Assembly: GCA_964476835.1 (NCBI GenBank)
Contig: CAYZCE010000012.1
Coordinates: 1 to 57,260 of the forward strand
DNA from: PALSA-926 sp964476835
Lineage (GTDB): Bacteria; Pseudomonadota; Alphaproteobacteria; Micavibrionales; UBA2020
DNA length: 57,260 nt
Direction: 5' to 3'
Under the pieces are notes generated by a model. The model saw only the letters and a program-made list of their open reading frames with translations. It was not told the origin of the DNA and did no database searches. This document shows, in pieces, positions 25,414-35,510 of this stretch; position 1 is the stretch's first letter, and each line of letters begins with the position of its first letter. A program made the position numbers and the translations under genes.

Positions 25414-25528
25414 ATTTTCAGCCTCTGTAATCTCGTCCCAATCAATCATCACTGGCACGAACCGTTGCTGCGCCGCTTGCCGCGCAGTCTTCCGGAGATT
25501 GCCGCCCCGTACGACGAAAGCAGAACTG

Positions 25529-26887
25529 ATGCTCGACAACACCGCGACCGTCCGCCCTTCTTCTTCCGACCAAGCATGGACCGACGTTCGCGCAAGCCTG
25601 CACAAGGAGTTCGGCGCCGCCGCTTTCAATAGCTGGATCGCGCCGCTCGCTTTCGTCGAAGCTAACGCCGGCACGCTATCCCTCTCCGCGCCGTCGCGCT
25701 TCACGCGCGACTGGGTCAAGACCCATTACGCCGACCGCATCCGCCAGCTGTGGAACCAGCATGGCGCAGCGGTCGCGCGCGTCGACATCGCCATCGGCGC
25801 GACTGCCGCCGGCGTGCCGGCAGAGGCGCCCGCCAATGCGAATGTGGATGCAGGCGACGCCGGCGTCTCTTCGCCGCTCGACCCGCGTTTCACCTTCGAC
25901 ACTTTCGTCACCGGCGCCTCGAACGAAATGGCCCATGCCGCCGCCCGGCGCGTGGCCGACAACGACGCAGCGCAGTTCAACCCGCTATTCATCTACGGCA
26001 GCGTCGGCCTCGGCAAGACGCACCTGATGCAGGCGATCGCGCAAGCCGTGCGCGCCAAGTCGCCCGCGCGCAAGGTCATCTACCTCTCGGCCGAGAAGTT
26101 CATGTACCAATTCGTCCGCGCGCTGCGCTTCAAGGACACCGTCGCGTTCAAGGACATCTTCCGCGGCGCCGACGTGCTGATGATCGACGACATCCAGTTC
26201 ATCTGCGGCAAGGAAGCGACGCAGGAGGAATTCTTCCACACCTTCAACGCGCTGGTGGCCGAGGGCCGCCAGGTAGTGATCTCGTCTTCCATCCCGCCCG
26301 CACAGCTCGAAGGCCTAGACGAGCGCCTCAAGTCGCGCCTCGGCGGCGGCCTTGCGGTTGCGATCCAGCCGGCCGACCGCGACCTGCGCCTCGCCATCCT
26401 GCACAAGAAGGTCGCCCTGATGCGCCGCGACGTTCCCGCTGCCGTTCTCGAATTCCTCGCCGACAAGGTGGCCTCCAACGTGCGCGAACTGGAAGGCGCG
26501 CTCAACCGCCTGATCGCGCATGCCGAGCTGAGCGGACGCGCGCTGACGGTGGAAACCGCGGGCGAGCTGCTGGCCGACATCCTGCGCGCCAATGACCGCC
26601 GCGTGACGGTCGACGACATCCAGAAGCGCGTGGCCGAGCACTACAACATCCGCATGGCCGACATGCACTCGCCGCGCCGCGCGCGCGCCGTCGCCCGCCC
26701 CCGCCAGGTCGCCATGTACCTCGCCAAGGCGCTGACCGTGCATTCCCTGCCCGAAATCGGCCGCAAGTTCGGCGGCCGCGACCACACCACGATCATGCAC
26801 GGCGTCCGCAAGATCGAAGAACTGCTGGCCAACGACCGCTGCCTGCAGGACGATATCGCGCACCTCAAGGCCGCACTGGCCGGATAA
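25529..26887 (+). CDS. dnaA: Chromosomal replication initiator DnaA
   Basis: AAA+ ATPase that binds DnaA boxes and opens oriC. 452 residues from the ATG at 25529. Domain I is at about 14-80, a short linker follows, Walker A is at 157-164 (GSVGLGKT), Walker B at 216-221 (VLMIDD), and the domain IV DNA-binding signature GRDHTTIMHGVRKIE begins at 416. A TTG at 25499 would extend it by ten residues but has a poorly spaced ribosome site. The linker is short and Ala-rich. Position after echA-rpsT suggests closeness to the origin, although dnaA and oriC are often apart in this class. Confidence 0.97.
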   Translation: MLDNTATVRPSSSDQAWTDVRASLHKEFGAAAFNSWIAPLAFVEANAGTLSLSAPSRFTRDWVKTHYADRIRQLWNQHGAAVARVDIAIGATAAGVPAEAPANANVDAGDAGVSSPLDPRFTFDTFVTGASNEMAHAAARRVADNDAAQFNPLFIYGSVGLGKTHLMQAIAQAVRAKSPARKVIYLSAEKFMYQFVRALRFKDTVAFKDIFRGADVLMIDDIQFICGKEATQEEFFHTFNALVAEGRQVVISSSIPPAQLEGLDERLKSRLGGGLAVAIQPADRDLRLAILHKKVALMRRDVPAAVLEFLADKVASNVRELEGALNRLIAHAELSGRALTVETAGELLADILRANDRRVTVDDIQKRVAEHYNIRMADMHSPRRARAVARPRQVAMYLAKALTVHSLPEIGRKFGGRDHTTIMHGVRKIEELLANDRCLQDDIAHLKAALAG

Positions 26888-26931
26888 CCATATATCCCCG
26901 ATTTTCCCTTACCTGAAAATGGCGAGGACTG

Positions 26932-26958
26932 TTGTTCCGCCTGCCTGCGCGCTATAAT
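26932..26958 (+). promoter_or_regulatory. Promoter of the ScsB/DsbD-like gene
   Basis: A perfect TATAAT at 26953-26958, with TTGTTC 15 bases upstream (26932-26937); that spacing is short. The predicted start near 26965 lies after an in-frame ATG at 26957, which argues that translation begins at 26984. Confidence 0.55.
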
Positions 26959-26983
26959 GAGAGCGTCAACAGGGCGGTGTTTC

Positions 26984-28918
26984 ATGCGTCAGATCTTGCT
27001 TATCCTTTTCTCCCTCTTCCTGCTTGCCGCGCCGGCCCAGGCCGCGCCGCCGCAGACGCACCATACGACGGCGACCTTGTTCTCCGCCGTGGCAGGCGTG
27101 GACAAACTCACGAGCGTGCCGGTCGGCGTCGCCGTGATGATGGAAGACGGCTGGAAGACCTATTGGCGCACGCCGGGCGAAGCCGGGCTTGCACCGGTCT
27201 TCGACTGGGGCGGATCGACTAACGTGAAGGAGGCCCGCGTGCAATGGCCCGCGCCGACGCGCTTCACCGCCTTCGACATCGACAACTTCGGCTATGACGG
27301 CCGCATCATCTTCCCCATCGACGTCACGCCGGAACAGTCGGGCAAGCCCATCGCGCTCAACCTGCGCCTCGATCTGCTGATCTGCAACAAGATCTGCGTG
27401 CCCGAATCGCACACGCTCTCGCTGGCCATCCCGGCGGGCGAGGCGAAGGTGACGCCGGAGCAAGACCTGCGCGCGCAAGGCCAGCGCCTTGTGCCTTCGG
27501 TCAGCGGCGACAGCGACCTGTCGCTTGAAAAGGCATGGCTGGAGACGCATAAGAACGGCCATACCTACCTGCATATCGAAGGCCACGCGACCAACGCGCC
27601 GGGCGAAGACGCCGACCTGTTCGTCGAGCATCCGTCCTTCATCAGCGTCGGCCACCCGCTGATGGCGTACGAGCCGGACACGCGCGCGCTGCACATCGAC
27701 GCCCCCATCCGCGACGATGAGAAGATCGAGACGCTGCAGGAAAAGCTGCGTGCATCGCCGCTGACGCTCACGCTGGCAGGATCCGGCGGCATGTTCGAGC
27801 GTTCGCTGGCGCTCGGCACCAACGGCGCGACGGCTGAAGAAAGCGCGTCGCCGCTGGCCGACATCGACGTCTCCATCCTGCTGGTCGCATTCCTCGGCGG
27901 CCTGATCCTGAACCTGATGCCCTGCGTGCTGCCGGTGCTCTCGATCAAGATCCTCTCGGTGCTCGCGCACGGCGGCAAGGACCACAACATCCACCGGTGG
28001 CCGCTGTTCCGCAATTTCATGGCCTCGGCCGCGGGCATCCTGTTCTCGTTCTGGCTGATGGCGGGCGTGCTGGCGATGCTGAAGATGTCGGGGCAGAGCC
28101 TCGGCTGGGGCATCCAGTTCCAGCATCCGGGATTCCTTGTGTTCCTGATCGTCGTCGTCTCGGCTTTCGCGCTGAATTTGTGGGACGTCTACGAAATTCC
28201 GATGCCGAACATCATCGCGCGCCACCTGCCGCGCCGCGCGCAGGAGCCGACGCTGCTCGGCCACTTCCTCACCGGCGCCTTCGCGACGCTGCTAGCGACG
28301 CCGTGCACCGCGCCCTTCCTCGGCACCGCCGTCGGCTTCGCGCTGGCGGGCACGGTCGCGCATATCTTCGTGATCTTCACGTTCCTCGGCCTCGGCCTTG
28401 CGCTGCCTTATATTGCGCTCGCCCTCTCGCCGCGCCTGTTCCGCCACATGCCCAAGCCGGGCAAGTGGATGGTGATGGTGCGCCGCATCATGGGCCTTGC
28501 GCTCGCGCTGACCGCCGCGTGGCTGGTGCATGTGCTGGTGACGGTGGCGACGCAGCCGACGCTGGACGACGGCTGGACTGCCTTCAGCGAAAGCCTGATC
28601 GCGCCCGCGGTCGCCGACGGCAAGACCGTCATCGTCGACATCACGGCCGACTGGTGCCTGACCTGCAAGGCCAACAAGCGCCTTGTGCTCGATCAGGACG
28701 ACGTGGTCGACGCGCTCTCCGCCCCGAACATCCTGCGCCTGCAGGCCGACTGGACCCAGCGCAACGAGACGATCGCCGCTTACTTGCGTAAGTACGGCCG
28801 CTACGGCGTGCCGTTCGACATCGTCTACGGCCCCGGCGCACCGCAGGGAATCATCCTCGGCGAGTTGCTGACGAAACCTGAGGTCATCCGGGCTTTGTCC
28901 GAAGCTTCTGACGAATAA
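26984..28918 (+). CDS. ScsB/DsbD-type protein-disulfide reductase
   Basis: Inner-membrane electron relay that passes reducing power from cytoplasmic thioredoxin to periplasmic thiol proteins. 644 residues: a signal peptide (about 1-20, ending AQA), a periplasmic N-terminal domain with a Cys134-x3-Cys138 pair (LICNKICVP), a DsbD-type membrane domain (from about 297) with the two redox cysteines in LMPCVLP (Cys314) and TPCTAP (Cys441), and a C-terminal thioredoxin domain with WCLTC (Cys558, Cys561). The three-module layout with CxxxC at the front fits ScsB better than classical DsbD. Start chosen from the promoter position. A terminator follows. Confidence 0.92.
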   Translation: MRQILLILFSLFLLAAPAQAAPPQTHHTTATLFSAVAGVDKLTSVPVGVAVMMEDGWKTYWRTPGEAGLAPVFDWGGSTNVKEARVQWPAPTRFTAFDIDNFGYDGRIIFPIDVTPEQSGKPIALNLRLDLLICNKICVPESHTLSLAIPAGEAKVTPEQDLRAQGQRLVPSVSGDSDLSLEKAWLETHKNGHTYLHIEGHATNAPGEDADLFVEHPSFISVGHPLMAYEPDTRALHIDAPIRDDEKIETLQEKLRASPLTLTLAGSGGMFERSLALGTNGATAEESASPLADIDVSILLVAFLGGLILNLMPCVLPVLSIKILSVLAHGGKDHNIHRWPLFRNFMASAAGILFSFWLMAGVLAMLKMSGQSLGWGIQFQHPGFLVFLIVVVSAFALNLWDVYEIPMPNIIARHLPRRAQEPTLLGHFLTGAFATLLATPCTAPFLGTAVGFALAGTVAHIFVIFTFLGLGLALPYIALALSPRLFRHMPKPGKWMVMVRRIMGLALALTAAWLVHVLVTVATQPTLDDGWTAFSESLIAPAVADGKTVIVDITADWCLTCKANKRLVLDQDDVVDALSAPNILRLQADWTQRNETIAAYLRKYGRYGVPFDIVYGPGAPQGIILGELLTKPEVIRALSEASDE

Positions 28919-29062
28919 GCTGCTGAAAACGCAGTGTTTATGAAATATTAACCTCTGCGTGAGATACTAGAGGTATTACTAACATCTGTCCTTTCAAGTG
29001 TGGGTATGGGGCACTCGTTCACCAGGGGTTGACGATAAAAAAAGTGGTGGAGTCCTGCTAAA
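28919..29062. other. Intergenic region after the disulfide reductase
   Basis: No gene is visible in these 144 bases. There is a small dyad ACCTCT...AGAGGT around 28952-28973 and a TTGACG near 29028, followed by an A-run and then the terminator at 29063. It could be a 3' untranslated region or a small RNA that uses the terminator. Confidence 0.4.
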
Positions 29063-29098
29063 GAAAACCGGCCGAGGCGCATGCCCCGGCCGGTTTTC
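29063..29098. terminator. Intrinsic terminator between scsB-like gene and acs
   Basis: Stem GAAAACCGGCC (29063-29073) / GGCCGGTTTTC (29088-29098) with a GC-rich loop and a following TTTTG. It sits between convergent genes; the plus-strand copy has the better T-run. Confidence 0.85.
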
Positions 29099-29116
29099 TT
29101 TTGTCGTCAGGCTTTT

Positions 29117-31081
<1,965 letters not shown>

Positions 31082-31227
31082 CGGTCGTAACCTCTTCAAT
31101 AAATAGCGAAGGTCAAAGAATACCAAGGATATCCCGCAGGTCTAGCCTCTTTCGCCGTCATCATTGACATAACCACAACAAGGGCTAAAATGGCTCATCA
31201 CGAATCATTTTATTCCGGAGCCGCCCC

Positions 31228-31539
31228 ATGACTGCCGAACCCGAGAAAAACCTCACTGACGCCTTCTCTGCTGCGACGGAAACGCAGAACCTGCTGACGT
31301 CGGTCAAGGAACTGATCCAGAAGTTGCAAAACATGGAGAATAGCGCGTCGCCGGTTCTCCAACTGGCGATCACGTCGAGCCTTACCGTGCTTGAAACGGT
31401 CTGTCTCAAGACCGTCGAGAACCAAGTGCGCCAGGACAAGAAGATCGCCGAACTCGAAGCCCGCCTCGGCAAGCTCGACAAGCCGGTGCCGCCCAGCGTC
31501 ATCTCGACCTATAAAGAAGGCGAGCCGCCCAAGGCTTAA
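31228..31539 (+). CDS. Small coiled-coil hypothetical protein
   Basis: A 103-residue acidic protein with no signal peptide or membrane segment. A predicted helix or coiled coil covers about residues 10-40 and again 62-83 (VENQVRQDKKIAELEARLGKL), ending in a Pro-rich tail. It is preceded by GGAG. It converges on the P-loop NTPase gene, sharing TTAA so that both genes stop with the same four bases. Not recognised. Confidence 0.7.
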   Translation: MTAEPEKNLTDAFSAATETQNLLTSVKELIQKLQNMENSASPVLQLAITSSLTVLETVCLKTVENQVRQDKKIAELEARLGKLDKPVPPSVISTYKEGEPPKA

Positions 31540-32081
31540 GCCTTCAACTTTTCTAAAATAAAATCCGCCCGCGCCGGAATCGGCATCACGGGCACGCGGA
31601 TCGGGTCGTAGCCGATCGCGCGGTAATCTTCCTCGAGCCGCTTGTCGATATTTTCGGCCTGCACGGCGCTTTCGGTGCGGATGCCGTCGGGGATGACCGG
31701 CAGCTGGTCGAAGAGGAACACGGCGCGGTAGTGGAACAGGTACGACATCGCCGTCGCCTCGATGCCCTCCACGCCGGCCAGCTTGAAATAGGTGATGCTG
31801 TCGGGCAATCCGCGATCGAGGAAGACGGTCTTCTGCGTATCCAGCCCTCTCTCGCGCGCCAATGTCACTTGCAGGATGCGGCGCTGGAGCAGGACAGCGT
31901 CGCGACGCACGTCCTCAAGGCTTTTGCCGTGATGCACGCCGAATTCGATCAGCTCGCGCGCGACCTCGTTCTGAACGGCATAGCCGCGCCGCGCCAGTTC
32001 CTCAATGACGGACGTCTTTCCGGACGACGGCGCACCGGTGATGACGCACCAATTCGTTTCCTGTTTAAAGCCGAGCTTCAT
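31536..32081 (-). CDS. P-loop NTPase/kinase, AAA_28-like
   Basis: A 181-residue nucleotide-binding protein. Walker A is at about residues 17-24 (GAPSSGKT), and FLDRGLPDS near residue 98 is a DR-type catalytic or lid motif seen in small kinases. It resembles the AAA_28 family of predicted NTPases; the substrate is unknown. The ATG at 32081 overlaps the EVE gene by four bases, which fixes the start; an upstream ATG at 32111 is inside that gene. Last gene of the tsaD operon. Confidence 0.82.
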   Translation of the reverse strand: MKLGFKQETNWCVITGAPSSGKTSVIEELARRGYAVQNEVARELIEFGVHHGKSLEDVRRDAVLLQRRILQVTLARERGLDTQKTVFLDRGLPDSITYFKLAGVEGIEATAMSYLFHYRAVFLFDQLPVIPDGIRTESAVQAENIDKRLEEDYRAIGYDPIRVPVMPIPARADFILEKLKA

Positions 32082-32485
32082 AACCCGCCGAGCTTGGAGA
32101 TGACCGCCCATTCCTCCGCCGTCACCGGGCAGACGGAGAGGCGCGACTGGCGCACCAGCGCCATGTCCTTAAGCTTCGCATGCGTCTTGATGTCAGCGAG
32201 CGTCACGGACTTCGGCACCGGTTTCACGGCCGTCACCTCGACCATGCCGAACTTGCCCGTCTCGTCGGTCGGGTCGGGGTGATAGGTCTTGCTGACCTTC
32301 ACGACGCCGACGATCTCGCGGCCTTCGTTGGAATGGTAGAAGAAGGCTTCGTCGCCGACTTTCATCGCCTTCATGTTGCCCGCGGCCTGGTAGTTGCGCA
32401 CACCGCTCCAGCCGGTCTTCTTGTCCTTGACCATCTGCGCCCATGAATAGACCTCAGGCTCCGATTTCATCAGCCAATACGCCAT
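32078..32485 (-). CDS. EVE-domain protein
   Basis: A 135-residue single-domain protein of the EVE (PUA-like) family, with the N-terminal YWLMKSEPEVYSW signature, the WSGVRNYQAAGNMK segment and AFFYHSNEGREIVG. EVE domains bind modified nucleic-acid bases or act near RNA. The start at 32485 shares one base with the phosphatase stop (TGATG). EVE genes are commonly found close to gpsA/tsaD in Alphaproteobacteria, as here. Confidence 0.93.
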   Translation of the reverse strand: MAYWLMKSEPEVYSWAQMVKDKKTGWSGVRNYQAAGNMKAMKVGDEAFFYHSNEGREIVGVVKVSKTYHPDPTDETGKFGMVEVTAVKPVPKSVTLADIKTHAKLKDMALVRQSRLSVCPVTAEEWAVISKLGGL

Positions 32486-33066
32486 CAGGGGCCGAACTTC
32501 TCGGGGAAGATTTTCCGCGCCGTTTCGGGGTTGGATCTCATGAAGGACTGGCGCGCTTCTTCGGTCTCGCGGCGCTGCCGGTCGATCTGCGGATGCGCCA
32601 GCACGGCCGCCAGCAGCGTGCCGCCGCGGCCCGTGATCTGGTCGATCATCTCCACCATCAGGATATTCGGCGCGGCGACGGGGCGGATGGCGAGCAGTTT
32701 CTCCAGCAGTTCTTCCGCGCTCATGTCGGGATTGAGCAGCGCGAGCGCGCCCAGCGCCATCGCGGTCGAGCGCGACTTGCCGGCATGGCAATGGATCAAG
32801 ACGCCGCCCTGCGCCGCATGCTGCAGGATGAAATCAAGGCCGGCCTGCACCTGCGCGATGTCGGGACCTTGCGCCGACGCTTGTTCAACGTCCCAGAAGG
32901 CGAGAATCAGCTGCGTCGGGGCATCAAGCCTTGGCGCCGCGCCGCGCGCGCCGGCTTCGGCGCCCGGGTGCTCGATCGACAAAACCGCGATGATGGCGTT
33001 GGCGGCCAGCGTTTCATGCACCTCGTCGTAGCGCGTGACGAACAGGCGCGGGGTGGGTTCGGTCAT
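32485..33066 (-). CDS. Tyrosine/dual-specificity phosphatase-like protein
   Basis: A 193-residue cytoplasmic protein with the CX5R phosphatase loop HCHAGKSRS: nucleophile Cys93 and Arg99. The upstream WDVEQ segment (Asp59) may provide the general acid. The C-terminal 50 residues contain the RQRRETEEARQSF segment and are charged. The substrate could be a phosphoprotein, phosphoinositide-like molecule or RNA cap analogue; not determinable. It lies one base after gpsA in the same operon. Confidence 0.87.
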   Translation of the reverse strand: MTEPTPRLFVTRYDEVHETLAANAIIAVLSIEHPGAEAGARGAAPRLDAPTQLILAFWDVEQASAQGPDIAQVQAGLDFILQHAAQGGVLIHCHAGKSRSTAMALGALALLNPDMSAEELLEKLLAIRPVAAPNILMVEMIDQITGRGGTLLAAVLAHPQIDRQRRETEEARQSFMRSNPETARKIFPEKFGP

Positions 33067-33067
33067 C

Positions 33068-34078
33068 TCAATCTTCCTCCGGTTTCAGGTGGCGGGACAG
33101 AAGCTCGTCGATGATCGTGCCGACGTCTGCCTGATGGTGCAAAATGCGGTTGACTGCCGCGCAGATCGGCATCTCGATGCCCAGCGCATGGGCGGCGGCA
33201 TCGACCGCCTGCGCGGTCGTGAAGCCTTCGGCGACGGTGCGGCGGCCGACCATGATCTCCTCGAGCGCATGCCCGCGCCCGAGTTCCAACCCGAGCGAGA
33301 AATTGCGCGACGTGGTCGAATGGCAGGTGAGCGTGAGGTCGCCGATGCCCGACAGGCCTAGGAACGTTTCAGCCTGTGCGCCCTTCTTGAGGCCGAGACG
33401 CTTGATCTCCGCCATGCCGCGCGTCATCACCGCCGCGCGCGCATTCTGGCCGAGGCCACGCCCTTCGACGACGCCGCAGGCGATGGCGATCACGTTCTTG
33501 ACCGCACCCGCCACTTCCGCACCGATGGGATCGTGCGCGAGATAGGGACGGAACGTGCGGCTGGACAGCGCTTGCGCCCAATCGGCGGCCTGTTTTTTCG
33601 GTGCGGACGTCGCCAGCGTCACTGCGGCAGGCAAGCCCTTAGCCACTTCGCTCGCAAACGTAGGGCCGGAAAGCACGGCATAGTCATGATCCGGCACGAT
33701 TTCCGCCGCGACTTCGCCGAGCAGTTTGCTGGTCGAAATCTCGATGCCCTTGGCGCAGTTGACAATCAGCGCGCGGCTCTTCAGGTGCGGATGGAGGCGC
33801 GTCAGCACGTCGCGCACGTATTGCGTCGGCGTGGCGATCAGCAGCGCCTGCGCGCCGTCGGCCGCTTCTTCCAGGTTGGCTGTTGCGCGCAGATAGGGCG
33901 AGAGCGGCAGGCCGGGCAGGTAAAGGTCGTTGCGATGCGTCTCGTTGATCGCGACGGCGAGGCCCGGATCGCGCGCATAAAGCGTCACGCGGCAGCCGGC
34001 TTCGGCATAGACTTGCGCCAGCGCCGTGCCCCAGGCGCCGGCGCCGATGACGGAGATGGCATCGAGCACGCGCGTCAT
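33068..34078 (-). CDS. gpsA: Glycerol-3-phosphate dehydrogenase [NAD(P)+]
   Basis: Reduces dihydroxyacetone phosphate to sn-glycerol 3-phosphate for phospholipid synthesis. 336 residues, with the NAD(P)-binding GAGAWG at 12-17, AKGIE in the middle and the GAVKNVIAIACG segment containing the catalytic Lys (near 193). The C-terminal helical domain is complete. The ATG overlaps the MBL gene by four bases. tsaD-gpsA adjacency is widespread, but here two sulfur-related genes lie between them. Confidence 0.96.
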   Translation of the reverse strand: MTRVLDAISVIGAGAWGTALAQVYAEAGCRVTLYARDPGLAVAINETHRNDLYLPGLPLSPYLRATANLEEAADGAQALLIATPTQYVRDVLTRLHPHLKSRALIVNCAKGIEISTSKLLGEVAAEIVPDHDYAVLSGPTFASEVAKGLPAAVTLATSAPKKQAADWAQALSSRTFRPYLAHDPIGAEVAGAVKNVIAIACGVVEGRGLGQNARAAVMTRGMAEIKRLGLKKGAQAETFLGLSGIGDLTLTCHSTTSRNFSLGLELGRGHALEEIMVGRRTVAEGFTTAQAVDAAAHALGIEMPICAAVNRILHHQADVGTIIDELLSRHLKPEED

Positions 34079-34947
34079 ATCTTGTCCACCGGGATCTTGA
34101 CGTATTGCACGCCTTCGATCTCCTCACCGAACGAACCGGAGCGCAGGTTGACCTGCAGCGACGGCAGCAGCAGCGCAGGCACGGACTTGCCTTCGTCCGA
34201 CTTCTTGCGCCACCTCACGTAGTCGTCGCGCTTCACGTTGGCATTCGCCGCGATGTTGGCGGATTTCTGCTCAGCGACCGTCGCCATGCACTGCGGCGTG
34301 CGCGCGTCGGCGGGCGGGTAATCGTGGCCGACGTACATACGGCACTCCTCCGGCAACGCGAGCAGCTTGCGCGTGGAGGCATAGGAATCCGCCGCTGAGC
34401 CGCCCGGGAAGTCGCAGCGACCGGTGCCGACGTCGGGCAGGAACATCGCATCGCCCACGAAGGCGGCGTCGCCGATGATGTAAGTGGTATCCGACGGCGT
34501 ATGGCCGGGCGTGTGCACGATACGGCATTGCAGCTTGCCGATCGTGAAAGCCTCGTCGTCCTGGAACAGGTAGTCGAACTGGCTGCCGTCGGGCGGCGTG
34601 TCATGTTGATTTTGGAAGACGGGCTGCCATGCCGAAATCACGTCGACGATATGGCGGCTGATCGCCGTCTTGCCGCCAAGTTTCTTCTTCAAATACGCCG
34701 CGGCCGTCAGGTGGTCAGCATGGATATGTGTCTCGAGTATCCATTCGACTGTCAGGTCCTTCGACTTCACGAAGGAAACGATCTTGTCGGCCGAGGCCGT
34801 GTCGGTGCGGCCCGAAGCCATGTCGTAATCGAGCACGCTGTCGATGATCGCGCAGCACGCATCTCCGCTCTCCGCGCTCCAGACCACATAGCTCCACGTC
34901 GCGGTCGCAGGGTCGTAGAAGCCGCGTACATCCGGCTTGAGCGTCAT
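34075..34947 (-). CDS. MBL-fold hydrolase, persulfide dioxygenase-like
   Basis: A 290-residue metallo-beta-lactamase-fold protein. The metal motif THIHADH is at residues 73-79 (His74, His76, Asp78, His79), followed by HTPGHTPSD, FVGDAMF and YVGHDYPP. This arrangement fits persulfide dioxygenases (ETHE1/Blh type) that oxidise glutathione persulfide to sulfite, and the adjacent rhodanese supports the assignment. The start at 34947 overlaps the rhodanese stop as ATGA; an upstream ATG at 34998 lies within that gene. Confidence 0.88.
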   Translation of the reverse strand: MTLKPDVRGFYDPATATWSYVVWSAESGDACCAIIDSVLDYDMASGRTDTASADKIVSFVKSKDLTVEWILETHIHADHLTAAAYLKKKLGGKTAISRHIVDVISAWQPVFQNQHDTPPDGSQFDYLFQDDEAFTIGKLQCRIVHTPGHTPSDTTYIIGDAAFVGDAMFLPDVGTGRCDFPGGSAADSYASTRKLLALPEECRMYVGHDYPPADARTPQCMATVAEQKSANIAANANVKRDDYVRWRKKSDEGKSVPALLLPSLQVNLRSGSFGEEIEGVQYVKIPVDKI

Positions 34948-35510
34948 GCGCAGCCTCCGGCGGATTTTCCTGTCACCTTCGGCAACGCGCTCGCACAAGC
35001 GGCAGCGGGCGCAGCTTTGGCCTTCAAGCCCGTCGCAATCACGAAGCCCCCTGCCAGTGCTGGCACGATGAGGAACAGCGGCGAGACGACGCTCAAGCCA
35101 GCGCCAACAAGTGCAGCGATGCCGGCGCCGATCAGGCGTCGATCAGGCTTTGCCTGCGGCACCGGCGCGGATGCGACGACAACGCCGCCCGTGACCAGCG
35201 GCTCGCCGGCCATTTCGCAGGCCATGATGCCGCCTTCGATGACGTAAAGATTGCTATAGCCGCGCGCGGCGAACTTATCCGCCGCGGTGCGCGCGCGCAC
35301 GCCGCCTTTGCACAAGATATAAACGGGCGCGTCCTTGTCGAGGCCATGGCGCAGCATGTAGCCGTCGGGATCGAGTGCGCCGAGCGGCGACAGGTCGTGC
35401 GCACGGACAAGACGCTGCGCGTCATGTTCATCCGGGTTGCGGACGTCAACGACAGTGACGTTTGCAGTCTTCTTGAAGTCCTGCGCGGAGATGACGTGGT
35501 AGGCGGGCAT
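34944..35510 (-). CDS. Rhodanese-domain protein with C-terminal membrane hairpin
   Basis: A 188-residue protein. The N-terminal rhodanese domain (about 1-110) carries the persulfide-forming Cys67 in CKGGVRA. Two hydrophobic segments (about 127-143 and 144-161) follow, the layout of rhodanese-DUF2892 proteins, and the tail has two further cysteines (172 and 187). With the MBL-fold neighbour it probably handles sulfane sulfur at the membrane. The ATG shares one base with the tsaD stop (TGATG). No dedicated regulator such as BigR is seen. Confidence 0.9.
   Translation of the reverse strand: MPAYHVISAQDFKKTANVTVVDVRNPDEHDAQRLVRAHDLSPLGALDPDGYMLRHGLDKDAPVYILCKGGVRARTAADKFAARGYSNLYVIEGGIMACEMAGEPLVTGGVVVASAPVPQAKPDRRLIGAGIAALVGAGLSVVSPLFLIVPALAGGFVIATGLKAKAAPAAACASALPKVTGKSAGGCA

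Noticed and set aside
26957..26983. Longer N-terminus for the ScsB-like protein
   Set aside because: The ATG overlaps the TATAAT -10; the start at 26984 gives a clean signal peptide.
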